Made by a program: the position numbers and the translations under genes. The notes under the pieces were generated by a model that saw only the letters and a program-made list of their open reading frames with translations, had not been told where the DNA came from and searched no databases. Shown one piece after another: positions 1 to 12,130 of a DNA stretch of 64,000 nt (position 1 is the first letter of the stretch; the number at the start of each line of letters is the position of its first letter). The DNA comes from Akebia trifoliata (Eukaryota; Streptophyta; Magnoliopsida; Ranunculales; Lardizabalaceae), in the NCBI GenBank assembly GCA_017979445.1, contig CM030714.1, forward strand, positions 41,644,826 through 41,708,825, given 5' to 3'.

Positions 1-1415
1 TTCTTAATAAAATGATAAGAAATGCATATAAAAAGTCGTCCATGATCCAACATTATGATATTTCTATCTTTGCAAATAGAAAAGATCTACCATGTAATAC
101 TTGTGGGATCAGCCAAAAATACTTATAGAAGCCACTAATCAGAATCTAACAGTAGATAAAATAAAATCAGAATCCTAAAACTTCCCAACGATGGGAGTTG
201 ATCGAAATCATCATCCACAAGATCTCAGCTGCTCCTTCCAGCATCTATAAGCTAGTCTAGATTGCAGGCTTCCAAGAAGTATCAAATTTAACTTCCTACA
301 ACAACGATACAACATTCATAATGTTTTCTTTGGAAAAAGGTATAAAACAGAGAACAATAAAACTAACAATGCAGAACAAAAATAGAATTAAAGGTACTCG
401 AAAAGAAGAATAATTGGACCTAATAGATTCCCTAGAAAAGGCAAACATCAACCAAAAGATGCAAGATCAGGCCTTTAAGATCTTGAGTCCACAATCTTTC
501 TCTTCATATCCACAGACACATATAAAGTAAAAAGGGATCAATTTATAACAAGTATTAGTTAGCGACAAGAGAAGCATAAGATCCAAATGAATTTAGTTGA
601 AGCTTCAAACAATTAAACCTGAATAAGATCATGAATCACTAAGGAATCAAAAATTCAAACCAAGAAGCTCAATAAAATGATCTGATACAACACATGGAAA
701 CAGATATTATAATCTCCAAATACAAAACCTTATATCGATGAATCAAGAATTTATTTTCCGATTTCAGCACCAACAAGGAATCAATCCACTGTGAGCCCTA
801 ACACTTACCAACCGAAAGCAGATTGAGCTTTAAAGCTATAAAACTTAATAAACTTCCGTAAGATCGCAAAGAAAACACAGATCAAGATCTACAAGGCACT
901 GATGCCTACTTAAGCTAATATGAAACAGAGTTATCAAAATGAAGCATGAAATTCATCTCAAGAAGAGGAATTTGAAGGAAAAAAATACGAACTTTCATCG
1001 ACAAAATCATTAAAACCTAACGTATCATTCAAATCACAGAGAAAGTGAGAATCAAAGTAAGAAACCAAAGAAAAATACAGAACTTCACCGAGAAATAGTT
1101 GCAAACATTTGAATCCAATCCAAGATCTGACACCAAAAACGCTAGATCCGTAGCCCTTCACTGCCGTCCCCGATTCAGTTGATGCAAGGCGGGATTCGAT
1201 TCGTCTGTAAATCGATAAAAGGATTTAGAAAAAGAAGAACAAACAGATCGAAGCTTTCCCGACCTGCACCAAGCGAATTAGAGGCAGCAGTAAGAGAATC
1301 CTTCCATTAAATCTATCTGAGTCTTCGAATCAAGAGAGATCAATCGAGAGAGAGAGAGACTCCAAAACGAAAACCCTATCCTTCCCCGTCCATAAACAGA
1401 TATTCGAGAGAGACC
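1..1415 (-). other. 5' transcribed leader and probable first intron of a gene off the left edge
   Basis: A minus-strand promoter lies just to the right, so transcription should run leftwards through this stretch. Read on the minus strand, 1100-1410 has the mixed composition and CT-rich tract (1339-1358) typical of a plant 5' leader. From about 1080 down to position 1 it becomes strongly T-rich, as plant introns are, and no long open frame is present. A short open frame at 958-1161 ends in T-rich sequence and looks like intron read-through. The best reading is a non-coding first exon followed by a long 5' intron, with the coding exons beyond position 1. Housekeeping genes such as polyubiquitin have this layout, but nothing here identifies the product and the exact donor site could not be fixed. 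Confidence 0.45.
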
Positions 1416-1435
1416 ACGTTTGGACTCTCGAGAAC

Positions 1436-1482
1436 TGTATTTATAGCCCCTTATGACGCATCAGATTATGACACGTGTCTTT
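1436..1482 (-). promoter_or_regulatory. Minus-strand core promoter with TATA box and G-box
   Basis: The minus strand reads TATAAATA at 1445-1438, with a G/C-rich flank as in plant TATA boxes. A palindromic ACACGTGT G-box (ABRE-like core) lies about 30 bp further upstream at 1471-1478, and a TGACG motif lies between them at 1454-1458. Transcription would start near 1410. G-boxes of this kind bind bZIP and bHLH factors in abscisic acid and light responses; that role is inferred from the motif only. Confidence 0.6.
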
Positions 1483-3452
1483 CTCTCTTTTGCTCATTTT
1501 TTTTTTTATCTAAAGTAGGTTAAAAGTGGACGTGCCTCCCTATTTTCGAGTATCAGTGCCAAATGTCAAATTTAGACATTTATTTGTTTTAAAATTACGA
1601 AAAAACCCTTTCCTTTTATAACAAATTCACTGGGTTTGATGATGAATGTCGGTTTGTGCAGGATGAAAATGGAAATAAAGCTGAGATATCTTTACGGTGG
1701 TCAGGTTTTAAATAACGGCAATGCCTTTAGTAAACAAAAAATAGATTATATGTAAGTGTATGAACCAGTGTTTTTGAAAACCGGAATGGGTGGTCCGACC
1801 AGATTTTATAATTAAATCGGTTCGATATGTGAGCCATTGGTTTTTTTTTTTTTTTCTGAAATTTTCTTTTTTAATTATGTATTCTTATAATAAAAATATA
1901 GAAAGACTGATGTAAGAAAATTAAGTGTACATTTTTAAGTTCTTCAATAAATTTGGCAAGGCAATGACATCCTTGGGGTCAGAGTTGGAGTCGTGTTGGA
2001 GTCAAGATTGTTTCACATATCGCACATCCTATCATGAATAGTGTGTAAGAACTATAGATGCTTTTGACTTGTATCTCGATAAAAAGTATTTATATTTTCT
2101 GCACAATTTCACTTTAGGATGTGCGATACGAAGTATAATCTTGAGGTCACTTCAAGGAAATGATACCGTTCATCAATGGCAGATCGATGTCCATGACATC
2201 ATTTATATCATGAACGAGATAGATGAGTAGGGTTTATCATACTGGTCTAAGAAGTAGATTTCTATTAGTGTAAATTGGTCACCTCAATTGATTGTTTGAA
2301 GCCTAGATTTTGAAAAACAATTTATTGTTAAAAATTAGCATAATCAATTAGTGTAGATTAATTTTGGCATTTTTTTTCATATATCTATATTATCACTCTT
2401 TCATAAAATAAAAACTATTCATATATAAATATGTATTTGTGGTGGCCTTTTCTCCCAAGTAGGCTCGTAGCACCTTGAATTGTAGTTTTAATGGTAGACT
2501 CTTCCTTTTTTGCATAACTAGGGTATCGTTATTGGACATGCCAAGTTAGTACTCCAATGGAAGATAGTAATATGTTAAGACCTAATCCCCACTGGTCAAA
2601 AGTCTTTTTTCTAATGGGTCCCCCTTCTTTTAGAGGTATCTCCCTTTCCTTCATTGTTTCTTGTCACACAACCCATTTCCTTAAATTAAGGAGATTTTGA
2701 GTTATCCTCCCCCTAATTCTCATAAATTTGGAGATATTCTTCTATAGATCTAGGAATTAATTAATAGGAAGGTTCCTCGAAGGTTGCTCAATTAGGAGTG
2801 AACTTGATGGACGGAGTCGAACAATGCTATATTTTTCATAATTTTTTTTCTTTTTTCTCTGCTCGATCAAGGAAGAAAACGTAAGATCAAACTCTACTCA
2901 ATCTTTAAGGTTGAGCAAAATTTCTACTTAGTATTGCTCATTCCCATGTCCAAATAGATATGCTTAGAACTACTAAGTAGTATTGCTTAGAATCTCTTCC
3001 TACTCAATATATTAATAGAAATAACAAGTGTTAAGTCGAGATTAAATATGATTTATGTCGTATACAATACTTATTTGATTCATTAGAACATAATTGAATG
3101 TTATTGACTTGTCTAAGTCATTTTGAAGTGGTGATCAAGATAATCTGAAAAAACTAGATTTAAAATCATGATCCATGTTGGGTCATCGAGACTCTTACGC
3201 AAAACCTGGCAACGATTACAAGACTTTGGACCTTAGGTTGACCTTTACGACTGTAAATAACTAGTTCCGGTTCAGTCTTGGATGAGCCTTAATCCAATCC
3301 TTAAAAAACAGTTTGTATTATATAAAAATATAAACTCATGCACCTTAAAAAAACCCTATTTAAAGTCATTTGATACTACTTTTCATTAAATTAAGAGGTC
3401 TAATCTTCACCTTAACAAGTAGGCCCAATTTAGTGGGCCAAAAATGGCAGCC
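1483..3452. other. Intergenic, no gene seen; one small hairpin repeat
   Basis: No coding segment is supported. A palindromic element lies at about 2003-2143: its left arm around 2010-2031 (containing ATCGCACATCCT) pairs with the right arm ending near 2143 (containing AGGATGTGCGAT). It is probably a small MITE remnant. The rest is AT-rich DNA with homopolymer runs. Confidence 0.5.
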
Positions 3453-3455
3453 TTA

Positions 3456-4073
3456 AAGCAACTCCAACGCATGACTTATCCCACGACCCATCTCCTCTCA
3501 ATTGCCATTTTGGGTTGTGAAATCGAAAATAGGGGTCTCCAAGGCACAACTCATCCCACTACCCATTTAGGCTCATAGGATTTTCACGACCCAAAATAGA
3601 TAACTTCACACAACTTCTCCATTTCTTGGAGGAACAAGTTTTAGATAGTTGGTTAGGGTAGCTCCATGATCGTTGCCTGTAGGGGTAGGTTTTAGACCAT
3701 TGGCCTCTCCTTGTTCTTCTTTAACACCCTAGAAACTACCTTTCAACTTCCATTTGTGTGCAAATCGAGTTTCGAACCTCCATTAATGGCATCTTAGGTA
3801 TCTCTCTCTCTTCGGTTTAACGGTTTCTGATCTCAAGAACTTTCATTTATGATTTAAAGGTTTAGGGTTTCAAGTGTCCATTGACAACAAAGAGACGAGG
3901 GTTTCTCAACCCTTCATCTCATGGTGGGTGCTATTGGCACACCAATTTTATTTATTACCCCCTCAATTAAAAAATAATAACTATGGCTAATCCTTTTGGG
4001 TAACACGGTTGGAGTGTATACCTCATGAATATCTAAAGTAAATATTCATAAGTCCACTCCTATGGAGTTGCTC
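3456..4073. mobile_element. Tourist/Harbinger-like MITE, 618 bp
   Basis: The left end reads AAGCAACTCCAACGCATGAC and the right end, on the opposite strand, reads GAGCAACTCCATAGGAGTGG, so the two form terminal inverted repeats. TTA flanks the element on both sides (3453-3455 and 4074-4076), the target duplication expected for PIF/Harbinger-type elements. No transposase frame is present, so it is non-autonomous. Confidence 0.65.
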
Positions 4074-4076
4074 TTA

Positions 4077-5003
4077 CTGGCCTCAACTTTTATTTCTCTT
4101 TTCACACCAAATTTTACTGGAAACACCCCAAGATGTGATTTAATTCTTAGTTGGTGTCACATAAATTTTGTTGCTTTAAAAAATATTGGTGTTGCCATGG
4201 AAACTCTCTTAAAAAAAAAAAAATTCAAATAGTTGAGAAAACTCAGTATGTGGTGTACTTTTCTTCTATGGAGAGACCAAAGAATTCCTGCCACGTATTA
4301 TATTTAAAAGAAACCACGTTTTCTAACTTGCTTTGAATTCCAATTGGTCAAGAAGGCAGTTTCCCATATTGTCTAGAAAATAATTAAACAACATAAAGAT
4401 GATGTGATGACATTGTCTTGTGTTGTAGAGGACATCATTAGGCATCCTCGAAGATTTAAGTCTTTGTATTACGTGTGAACCACCAACCTCTCTAGTGGTA
4501 GCACCACCATATATATTCATATTCTAAGTCTCCCCAAGACCAATAAGTGGAGGAGATTTAACCTTTCTTTACTACAACTTTTTAAAAGCCAAATGTGGGT
4601 TTCCTTTTTTGGGTTAAACAAGAGTATTTCTCTTACCCTAATAAGACAGATTAATACTTGTTTAAGGTGGTTGATGCTGAAGTGAGTGACTGATTTTTCT
4701 TTTGTTTATTTTTATATATTATTAGTTTATGAATTGTGTATTATAAAGGTGAAACATTAATTTGGTAAAGTCAGACATTTTGATACCGAGATGTGGATTC
4801 AAAAGCTCACCCTAACCCACTTGTCTGCAATTAAAATCATTAAAATATTTTAGGAAAATAAAAAACAGTCAGCATCAAGTCCTATATGAAGATTCACAGC
4901 TAATTGTCCCACAGAGCTTTCAGACTTTGTACCATTCAAATAGAAATTTTTATTTTTTATTAGACAAGTAAGATTATTAGCAGTTACAAGGTAATTAGTA
5001 CAT
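4077..5003. other. Intergenic, no feature recognised
   Basis: AT-rich DNA with short chance open frames on both strands (4151-4336 and 4323-4520) that lack recognisable protein character. Nothing else is seen. Confidence 0.5.
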
Positions 5004-5688
5004 AGGTGGCTCTATTTGCAAACGTCAATATGTCTCATTTTTACCCACCTTAAGACAAAATGTCTTATTACACGCACCTAATTCTTTTTTTTATTTTTAT
5101 CTAGTTCTCATTGCACCTACCCAATAATCTATCGAATCCATTTCTTCTCTCTCTCTCACTATCATTTCTTCTTCTTTTCATTTAAAAATTCAATAAGGGG
5201 TATTTGTTTTTCTTACCCTAACACCTCCAATCGAGTCGAAGTCATTCAGATGAGAAAATTAAGTTCAGTAGGTATCTACCAAATTTGTTTGATAATATTT
5301 AGTAGGTACCTATGAAATTTATAAAAATGTGTTAATTCTAAACCTATCAAATAAAATCTGTCAAAAAATCTTTAATTCAAAATCATCGTTTTAAAGATTT
5401 TAATAGTGATTTTTTTCATTTTTCTTAATGATTAAATGTCAAAAAAAAATAAATAAATAAATAAATATAAAACCTAATCTCCATTGATTCAAGCTCCCAC
5501 AAAAACTCATAAGGGGATGAATATGATGAGAGAGAGAAAAGAAGAAGTTGATTTTTTTTTTTTTTTTTTGTTCGATAGATTGTAATGGGTGCAATGAGTA
5601 AATACAAAGTGGGAAAATTGTATTGTTTTTATACATTTTTCACTTCAAATAGGAACAATGAGTTTCATTTGTGCAAATAGAACCACCC
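5004..5688. mobile_element. Foldback Mutator-type MITE, 685 bp
   Basis: The left arm begins AGGTGGCTCTATTTGC and the right arm read backwards begins GGGTGGTTCTATTTGC. The similarity continues inwards for more than 150 bp, including CTCATTGCACC and an AATCTATCGAA block on both sides. Flanking 9-bp sequences TTAGTACAT (4995-5003) and TTAGTAAAT (5689-5697) differ at one base. Nine bases is the Mutator-superfamily duplication length. An (AAAT)n tract at 5446-5466 and a poly-T run lie inside. No transposase. Confidence 0.6.
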
Positions 5689-5697
5689 TTAGTAAAT

Positions 5698-7114
5698 GCA
5701 AACAAGTTTTAAACCCAAATCGAGGTATCAAACTAGGGATGTCAATGGGTATCAATTTAATCATAATTGAATTAAACTAGAATTGATTTGACAATTTTGA
5801 GGTTCTTTTTATTGGGAATCGATTAGAGTCAGAGTTCTTGGAATTGAATTGAATTGATTGAGATCCAAAAATGAAAGGAACCAAGCATCTATATTTTTAA
5901 AAGCATTTTTTTTTTTTTTGACGGTTTCAATCCTACTGGTTCAATCAATTTGAGAATATAAACTAATAGAAATTGAAACTGAAAAAAATTAACGATTCTG
6001 ATTATGATTCCTTTAGGAACCGAATCAAAACCAACCCACGATACCCCTAATCAACATTCACTAACTTTAATCAAAATAGCAAACCTTTACAACTAGCAAG
6101 TGTTGGATCGCCATCATGATCGTAATAATTAGGCATTACATTGCCTCAAAAACCTAGCCTAATGAAAGTGATTTTTATGTTCCATTAACCAATCAAAGAA
6201 CTTTTCCGTTAACATCTCCAAAAAAGTTGTACAATGAATTTAAAGATGTATCAAGATGATTAAGCTAGGAAAATGACTCAAAGTTAAAAAGCACTAAAGC
6301 GTTAGATTTTTCTTATAAGAAATAGGGAGCACTCAGTAGTGAAAGTGGATGATTCCAAAGAGGAATGTAAAAGAATATAAAAAGAGAAAAATTGCAAAGA
6401 GAGAGGGAGAGAGGCTTGTGTCATGGGAAATTAATTTTATTTATGTAAATTACTTTTTTAGTTATAAAATATATTAATCTTCATATTTTTTTAAATAATG
6501 AGTTATAAAAATAATTATCAAAGGTCGCTAACATCCCTTGAAATCAATTATGGGGCCGCTAATAGATTATCAATCTTTAAATTCATTAAGAGAATAGATA
6601 CCAAACAGCTCCCTATAATATAAAAAGTAGAAACAGCTCCAACAAAGACGAAGCAACTACAAACTTGAAATTATACATTTCTCAATTCTATTACCCATAC
6701 TAGCAAAGAATTGAGGAGAATATCGTATAGAATCTAAAATGGTAAAAGATAATACATGTCTTTGAAGATACTTGAATGAAAGTCATGATTAGTTTAGTCA
6801 ATCCAAATTTTGTGACACATATTTGACTTTATTGACGATCTTGTACATTTGGTAATGTGGGACAAGATCCTTTGTCTCCACGAGATGTTTCTTATGAATA
6901 ATAATGTCAAGTTCTTCTTTGAACTTCTTATTCAACATTGGTGGAGGGTCTACAACTCCACCACAACACCCAATATTGTCGTTATTGTGCGTAATTTCAA
7001 TATTATTTATAAAAGATCTTACAAACCACATTCAGAAGGCATATTTATTGTTAGACACCAACCTCTTAGGACTATTCTTTCCTTGACAAGGTATGGCATG
7101 CTTGGCCATTGTTC
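5698..7114. other. Intergenic, no gene seen
   Basis: AT-rich DNA. Open frames at 6798-7031 (minus) and 6849-7247 (plus) overlap on opposite strands and run into a SINE, so neither is credible. Nothing else is supported. Confidence 0.5.
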
Positions 7115-7300
7115 TTGTTCAATTTCTTTTTGTGAATCGAGGTATCTGATTCTCTTAGAACACTTGACTAATCCTCCAAAGATACGGTGTTCTCTCCCTG
7201 GCACACAACAGGTAATTTTTAGAATAAATTCTCAAGAGTGGCCTTAAGGGAGGATTCGAACTCAAGACCTCCATGAGCATGTATTGTTCCTTTTATGTTA
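7115..7300 (-). mobile_element. Au-like SINE, minus orientation
   Basis: On the minus strand a polymerase III B-box-like GAGTTCGAATCC (7260-7249) is followed by CTCCCTTAAGGCCAC, an AAAATTACCTG block, a GGATTAGTCAAGTG block and an end near 7115 with a short A-rich tail. The same blocks in the same order occur on the plus strand at 54750-54942, so the two are copies of one family. The layout, with GGATTAGT near the 3' end, resembles the plant Au SINE family. The head boundary is approximate. Confidence 0.55.
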
Positions 7301-9245
7301 TTTTGTACATCATCTTGGCATCAATGGAATTAGAAGTGGTCTCCTAACAATAGATAAGACTTCTTATTAAGAAGACAAATTTCAATTTTTGGACTCAAAT
7401 ATTGTAGTCGACACCGAATCATTCTTTCTTGTCCTTCCAATCAGATCGGATCTCAGCAATTAGATTTCACTAATACCTAGAGGCGACATATGTCCCAATC
7501 AAATAAATGCTCTTTTCCTACTCTACAGACATAAGCGTGACTCTTTCACTCTAATAAATGTGACGTTTTCCTAACCCTTACTAGTATATTTGTTTGGCTC
7601 ATGCAATCCAACAAATGAGCCATATGGTATAAGCGAAAATAATGCATCATTTATGTGATCCCTAAGCATCCTACCTATAAATAAATATTTTTTTTTATAA
7701 GAGTAATTGGAGCAATTTAAACTTTTTTTATGATCTAATTTGAATCAGCTAAGAGTCAAACAAAAATATATTACATTTAATGGGAAATTTACAAAAAAAT
7801 AATTTTTATATATTAAAATAGATAATAATATTTATTTTTATTCTCCACAATTTTTTTTTTCCAACTAGAAAAATAAGTAATTAGAAGTCAATAATCAATG
7901 GATGAAGGTGGATTTTAAGTCCAGGTCCATTATGTGAAAACTAAAAATTCTAACAAGTCTTAAAAATTGGATTTTGAATGTTCTATGACTGTTAAAATTT
8001 TTTATGTTCTCCAATTCAACAACTTAAAATCATAAAAAATAAAAATTGACAATGAAAATTTTGACATCTTGATCCGTGAAATATATATATAAAGAAAAAA
8101 AATTTACATTGTAATCATGATTACAACACTCACAAACTTTAACCAATTTAGCAACCTAACATCTTTCACAAAAATATATAACAAAATAACCCAATCGAAT
8201 CTTTGATCTAATTTGGTGCATTTTTTAAGTTGAGGAGTTGAATTGTCCGAGTTAGTTTCATCTAGTTTGGGGACTGAGTACCTTGGAACCGGTCGAGTTG
8301 TCGACGAGTTAAAAAACAAGTGGTGATTGGATCACAAGTGGGCTATAACATTAATCCAATGGTCAAGGCTTTCAGCTGCCAATGTCTTGACTTTTAAACA
8401 GGTAAAATAGGTGGGCCTGGGTTGGTCTCCTTATACCACTACAGTTACTGCAACTCATTCACAAGTGATAGAAAAGATAATTGTACCACGTGACATGGAG
8501 CCAAAACAGTACAACATCACTATGATTGCACCATGTGTCTCATGAAACAAATGACCTTGAAAATCCAAAGTCTTGTTCTCCTTTTTCTTCGTGTTTTCAG
8601 GAAAGGTAGGAAAGGTAGCATATTCCTTAAGTAACATATGATGTCATTCCACGTGTCAACATCTTATAAGCTATATTTGAAAAATCATTGATTAATGGAA
8701 GATTCCAGAGTGATATTGAGCTTAGTATCACTGCATGTTATAGTTGCACAGAAAGGAAGATTTAAATCCACACAAACCTGAGCCAGTCACGTGTGAACCT
8801 GTACACCAAATTCGGTCACGTGAAACTTTAAAGCTCACCGACCCATTGTGTGATCCACGACAAAGCAACGCTTCCAAGAAGTCAATCTAATTGGTGATTT
8901 CTAGATTTTGAATTTCAAATGATTTGCTTTAGAGTTCGTCCATATTCGTTCGTGTACAAGATGACACACAATTGCCAACATCATCATCATCATCATCATC
9001 ATCTTCTTCTTCTTCTTCTTCTTCATTCACAATATATGTAGAAGTAAATAAAAATTTACCTCCTCAGAATTATGTTGGCATTGCTAGTAAACAAGATGAG
9101 ACGCGATGCCAAGATTGAGAATACCAAAGCGTGAGAAGGATGACTCAGACAAGACACATAAATGTTTTAATAAATCCATCGGATTGAAAAATGATTTAGT
9201 CGAAACATCACGTGTCAATTCTCCTGAGTCTAAAGAGGACTCAAT
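7301..9245. other. Intergenic with a microsatellite and four CACGTG motifs
   Basis: No gene is supported. A compound microsatellite, (TCA)n then (TTC)n, lies at 8981-9024. CACGTG occurs at about 8478, 8650, 8788 and 8817. A block near 8050-8085 resembles parts of the repeat at 60.7-60.9 kb. Confidence 0.45.
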
Positions 9246-9247
9246 AA

Positions 9248-9493
9248 GATTATGTTTGGTAATACTTCTAAAGTCTGAAGTCTAAAGTCTGAAAACATCT
9301 GATATATGAAAATTAGAAATCAGACTTTAGAAGTTTCATCAAACTTCCCCCCATCGTTGATTCAAAATTTCTGAATTTTGATTTTGAAATCTGAAATCTA
9401 AAACAAAATAAATGGAAAAAAAAATTTTGAAGTCTGAATTTTAAAGGTGGATCACCTTTATTCAAACTTCAAAAGTATTATCAAACACACACT
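9248..9493. mobile_element. MITE with TGTTTGGTAATACTT ends
   Basis: The left end reads TGTTTGGTAATACTTCTAAA and the right end in reverse complement reads TGTTTGATAATACTTTTGAA. The arms contain inverted copies of a GAAGTCTGAA-like motif. The element is about 245 bp with no coding sequence. Ends of this kind are common in hAT-like plant MITEs; the flanking duplication was not resolved. Confidence 0.5.
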
Positions 9494-9589
9494 AAAAGTG
9501 ACACAAATCAAGATAAAAGCACTCGATTGAAAGCAATTGATTAGTGAACCTTTTGTTAAGGGAATATTATAGAGATAGAAAGTGAATCA

Positions 9590-9940
9590 GATTGAATCCC
9601 AATTGAAAATTTCTAGAGATCATAGGATTTTAATCTCAATTTATAAAATTATTTATCACACACCAATTAAAGATTAAAATACAATCTTCAAACATTATGA
9701 AGGTTTGGCTCAAATTATAATCTCAATATCACAAAACATTCATTCAAATAATTTCAAATTTAGGCTCATATAAAATCTTAAATACAAAAAAATTAAAAAT
9801 CTAACAAAGAGAGAGAGAGAGAGAAAAAGCTTTTATTGGCATCCAAACTTTTACTTATTCTCGACCATCCAAGTAGTTTCTTTATTTTAAATTTGGGGTA
9901 TAATAAGTAAAATTTGGAGTGCCAATAATAGCTCTTTTTA
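9590..9940. repeat. Composite repeat, copy 1, ending in a small MITE
   Basis: The segment holds the words CACACACCAATTAAAGATTA, GGCTCAAATTATAATCTC and AGGCTCATATAAAATCTTAA in that order. The same words recur at 13.65-13.93 kb and 14.07-14.44 kb. It ends with a 110-bp palindrome (9827-9937) whose arms carry ACTTTTACTTATTC and its inverse AATAAGTAAAATTTGG. It includes a short (GA)n tract at 9808-9822. Confidence 0.45.
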
Positions 9941-10514
9941 AGTAGGACACAAAAATATTTGCAAGATTCTCATGATGAAAGTTACCAATTGAAGATGGAC
10001 TATTTGGGTTTATAAATAACGCGTTCAGCATATGGATAAATGATTTTTTTTTACTCATTCTCTAACCAATTTCTTTTTGGTTATCTTGCTAACTTGAGCA
10101 TCAGAGAATCTTGATATGAAAAAATCTTTCAAATTTGAGATTTGGTGCAGGAATCAAGAGTTAGAATTTCATTGAGATTCAAGTTTAGGGGTGGGGTAAA
10201 TATTTTTTACTAGAAATAGTGAATTAGGGAGTTTGAATGATTTGGCTAGTTAGAGGTGCCATAGCATCACATTGACTAGTGAGCCAAATTGTAAATTTAT
10301 TAGTTGGAGTTTGTATTATTTATCATGCTGAAAACACAAATTTTAAACTCAAATCATCATTTGCAAACAAATGAGGAGTGTAGAAGTGGGAAATTGGCAG
10401 CGATCAAAAGCAAGAAGTTGTTTAGATCAACTTGTTCTGCTTTCAACATTTTTGGGAATGATAAAACTTTAAAGTCATGCTACTTTTATTTCTTGATACT
10501 TTATTCATTTTTAT
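9941..10514. other. Intergenic, no feature recognised
   Basis: AT-rich DNA. A 76-codon open frame at 10304-10534 has no recognisable domain and runs into the MITE at 10515. Nothing else is seen. Confidence 0.45.
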
Positions 10515-10795
10515 TTAAACTATGTTTGGATTGAGAGAAGTGGGGAGAAGAGAAACCCATTGTGAAAAGGGAAACTCAATTTCTCTCCACCATACTTAGA
10601 TTGACCGGAGAGAAATTGAGAAAATGTCTTAAAAGATATCAAGAGGCAGAGTTGAAATTATAAAATATTTTAAAAGAAAATTTGTTTTTTTTTTCTTTTC
10701 TCTCCCTCCCTCTTAACAATCCAAATAAAAGAAATGAAGATAAACTTATTTATTTTCTCTTCTCTTCTCTCCATTTCTCTTAATCCAAACACAAC
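10515..10795. mobile_element. MITE with TGTTTGGATT ends
   Basis: The left arm TGTTTGGATTGAGAGAAGTG is matched by the right arm in reverse complement, TGTTTGGATTAAGAGAAATG. The middle is rich in CTCTTCTC runs. At about 280 bp with no coding capacity it is a typical plant MITE, possibly hAT-like. Confidence 0.5.
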
Positions 10796-11344
10796 GTTAA
10801 TGTTGATTTAGTTACTCTCTTGAAGTACTTTTAATATATTATATTGATGATCAAAAAGTCAAAAACGTATGATATGACTAACATCGCTAAAGAAGTTATT
10901 TTTCAAAACAAATAAAATAATAATAATAATCTCTCACCAAATGCAAGCAGAAATCCCCCAAAGCAAACATAAATAAATGAATTGTGATCATTAAGTTAAA
11001 TAAAATAGGTTATAAAAATCATGATTTAAACTTTAAAATAGGGACCACTTGTCAAGGGATGGACAGCCATGTTCAATGATAGAATGCTTTGAGATAAAGG
11101 GGGGTTGGGCAGATGGACATTATTAGATGAAATTCATGACAAATTTGTACTGCATATGTGACATTTCTTCAAAATCAATATTCATGTGAAGTTTGAAATC
11201 CCAATTGTTACCTCTGATCCATCCTTATCTCTTAGCAATGTTGGAAAGGTACAGTAGTCCTGTCTTCTTCTCAAGCTGATTTTTGTGGCCACTATAAAAT
11301 CTTCAACATTGTAAGATTTTTAATTACTAACTTTTATTTATTTT

Positions 11345-11435
11345 GTTGTTTGGTGGGGTTAGTGGTTAGCATAAGAAGGGGTTCAAGAGCTTTGAACCTA
11401 AGACTTTGAGAACATCAACCTCTTGTGCATGATTT
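11345..11435 (-). mobile_element. tRNA-derived SINE fragment
   Basis: The minus strand carries GTCTTAGGTTCAAAG followed by CCCCTTCTTATGCTA. The same arrangement is found on the minus strand at 60945-61035. GGTTCAA is the core of a polymerase III B box. The head is degraded here. Confidence 0.4.
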
Positions 11436-11589
11436 GGTAAAATTTCTTTTCTTTTACATTATGTACCTATAAAGAATAGGTGATTTAATGGCCTTAATTT
11501 TGAAGATTTTAATGGCATTAATTCTTCATATTCATATTGTTTCAGATGGTGACCACAATACTATTTATAGATGATAGACTGTTCAAATA

Positions 11590-12130
11590 GATCTTGTAAA
11601 AGTGGTTTTTGTGATTCACCTCGAGATCTATAATTTCTGTCAAGATCATACTAATTATAAATCATTAAAATAATGAAAAATACAAAAGAGAGAAATAACA
11701 CAAAATGATTTTTTATGCGATTCAACAAACGTGCTTATGTCCACGACTTTGAGGAATTGTTCCATTATGTTCTAAATCTCCTTGTTACATAAATATTCCC
11801 CTTACAAGATAACCCAAACCCCCCTCTCTCTTCCTCCCTAAACAATGGCCTTAGCACTTTTTAAATAGAAAAAATTTAAATCCTAATTAGATTATAATTG
11901 TCACATTTATTCTCGTACAATTTATTAATTATCTAACAGGAGAGAGAATCCCTTCAAATTAGGGATTCTTCTCTAATTAAATACAATTTCACCCCAAATG
12001 TTGACACGTGTTTGTCTCCAGATGCATGTCGATTAGTGAGAATTAACAGTCCAGGTGAGAGTGAATTTTTTCCTCACAGGTCCCATTATGAACTTCTGAG
12101 GGTTACCCAAGTTGCCCATTGGTATAAGAA
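11590..12130. mobile_element. Probable copia-type LTR remnant
   Basis: The stretch around 11705-11790 (GCGATTCAACAAACGTGC, then TATGTCCACGACTTTGAG) resembles a motif found repeatedly in plant copia LTRs. No internal region, primer-binding site or paired LTR was found, so it would be a solo or degraded LTR. Boundaries are approximate and the identification rests on recalled motif similarity. Confidence 0.35.

Noticed and set aside
1..1415. Identification of the left-edge gene as polyubiquitin
   Set aside because: Leader and 5' intron layout fit, but no coding sequence is in the window, so the identity cannot be supported.
6849..7247. 132-codon plus-strand open frame
   Set aside because: It runs into an antisense SINE at 7115-7300 and shows no protein features.
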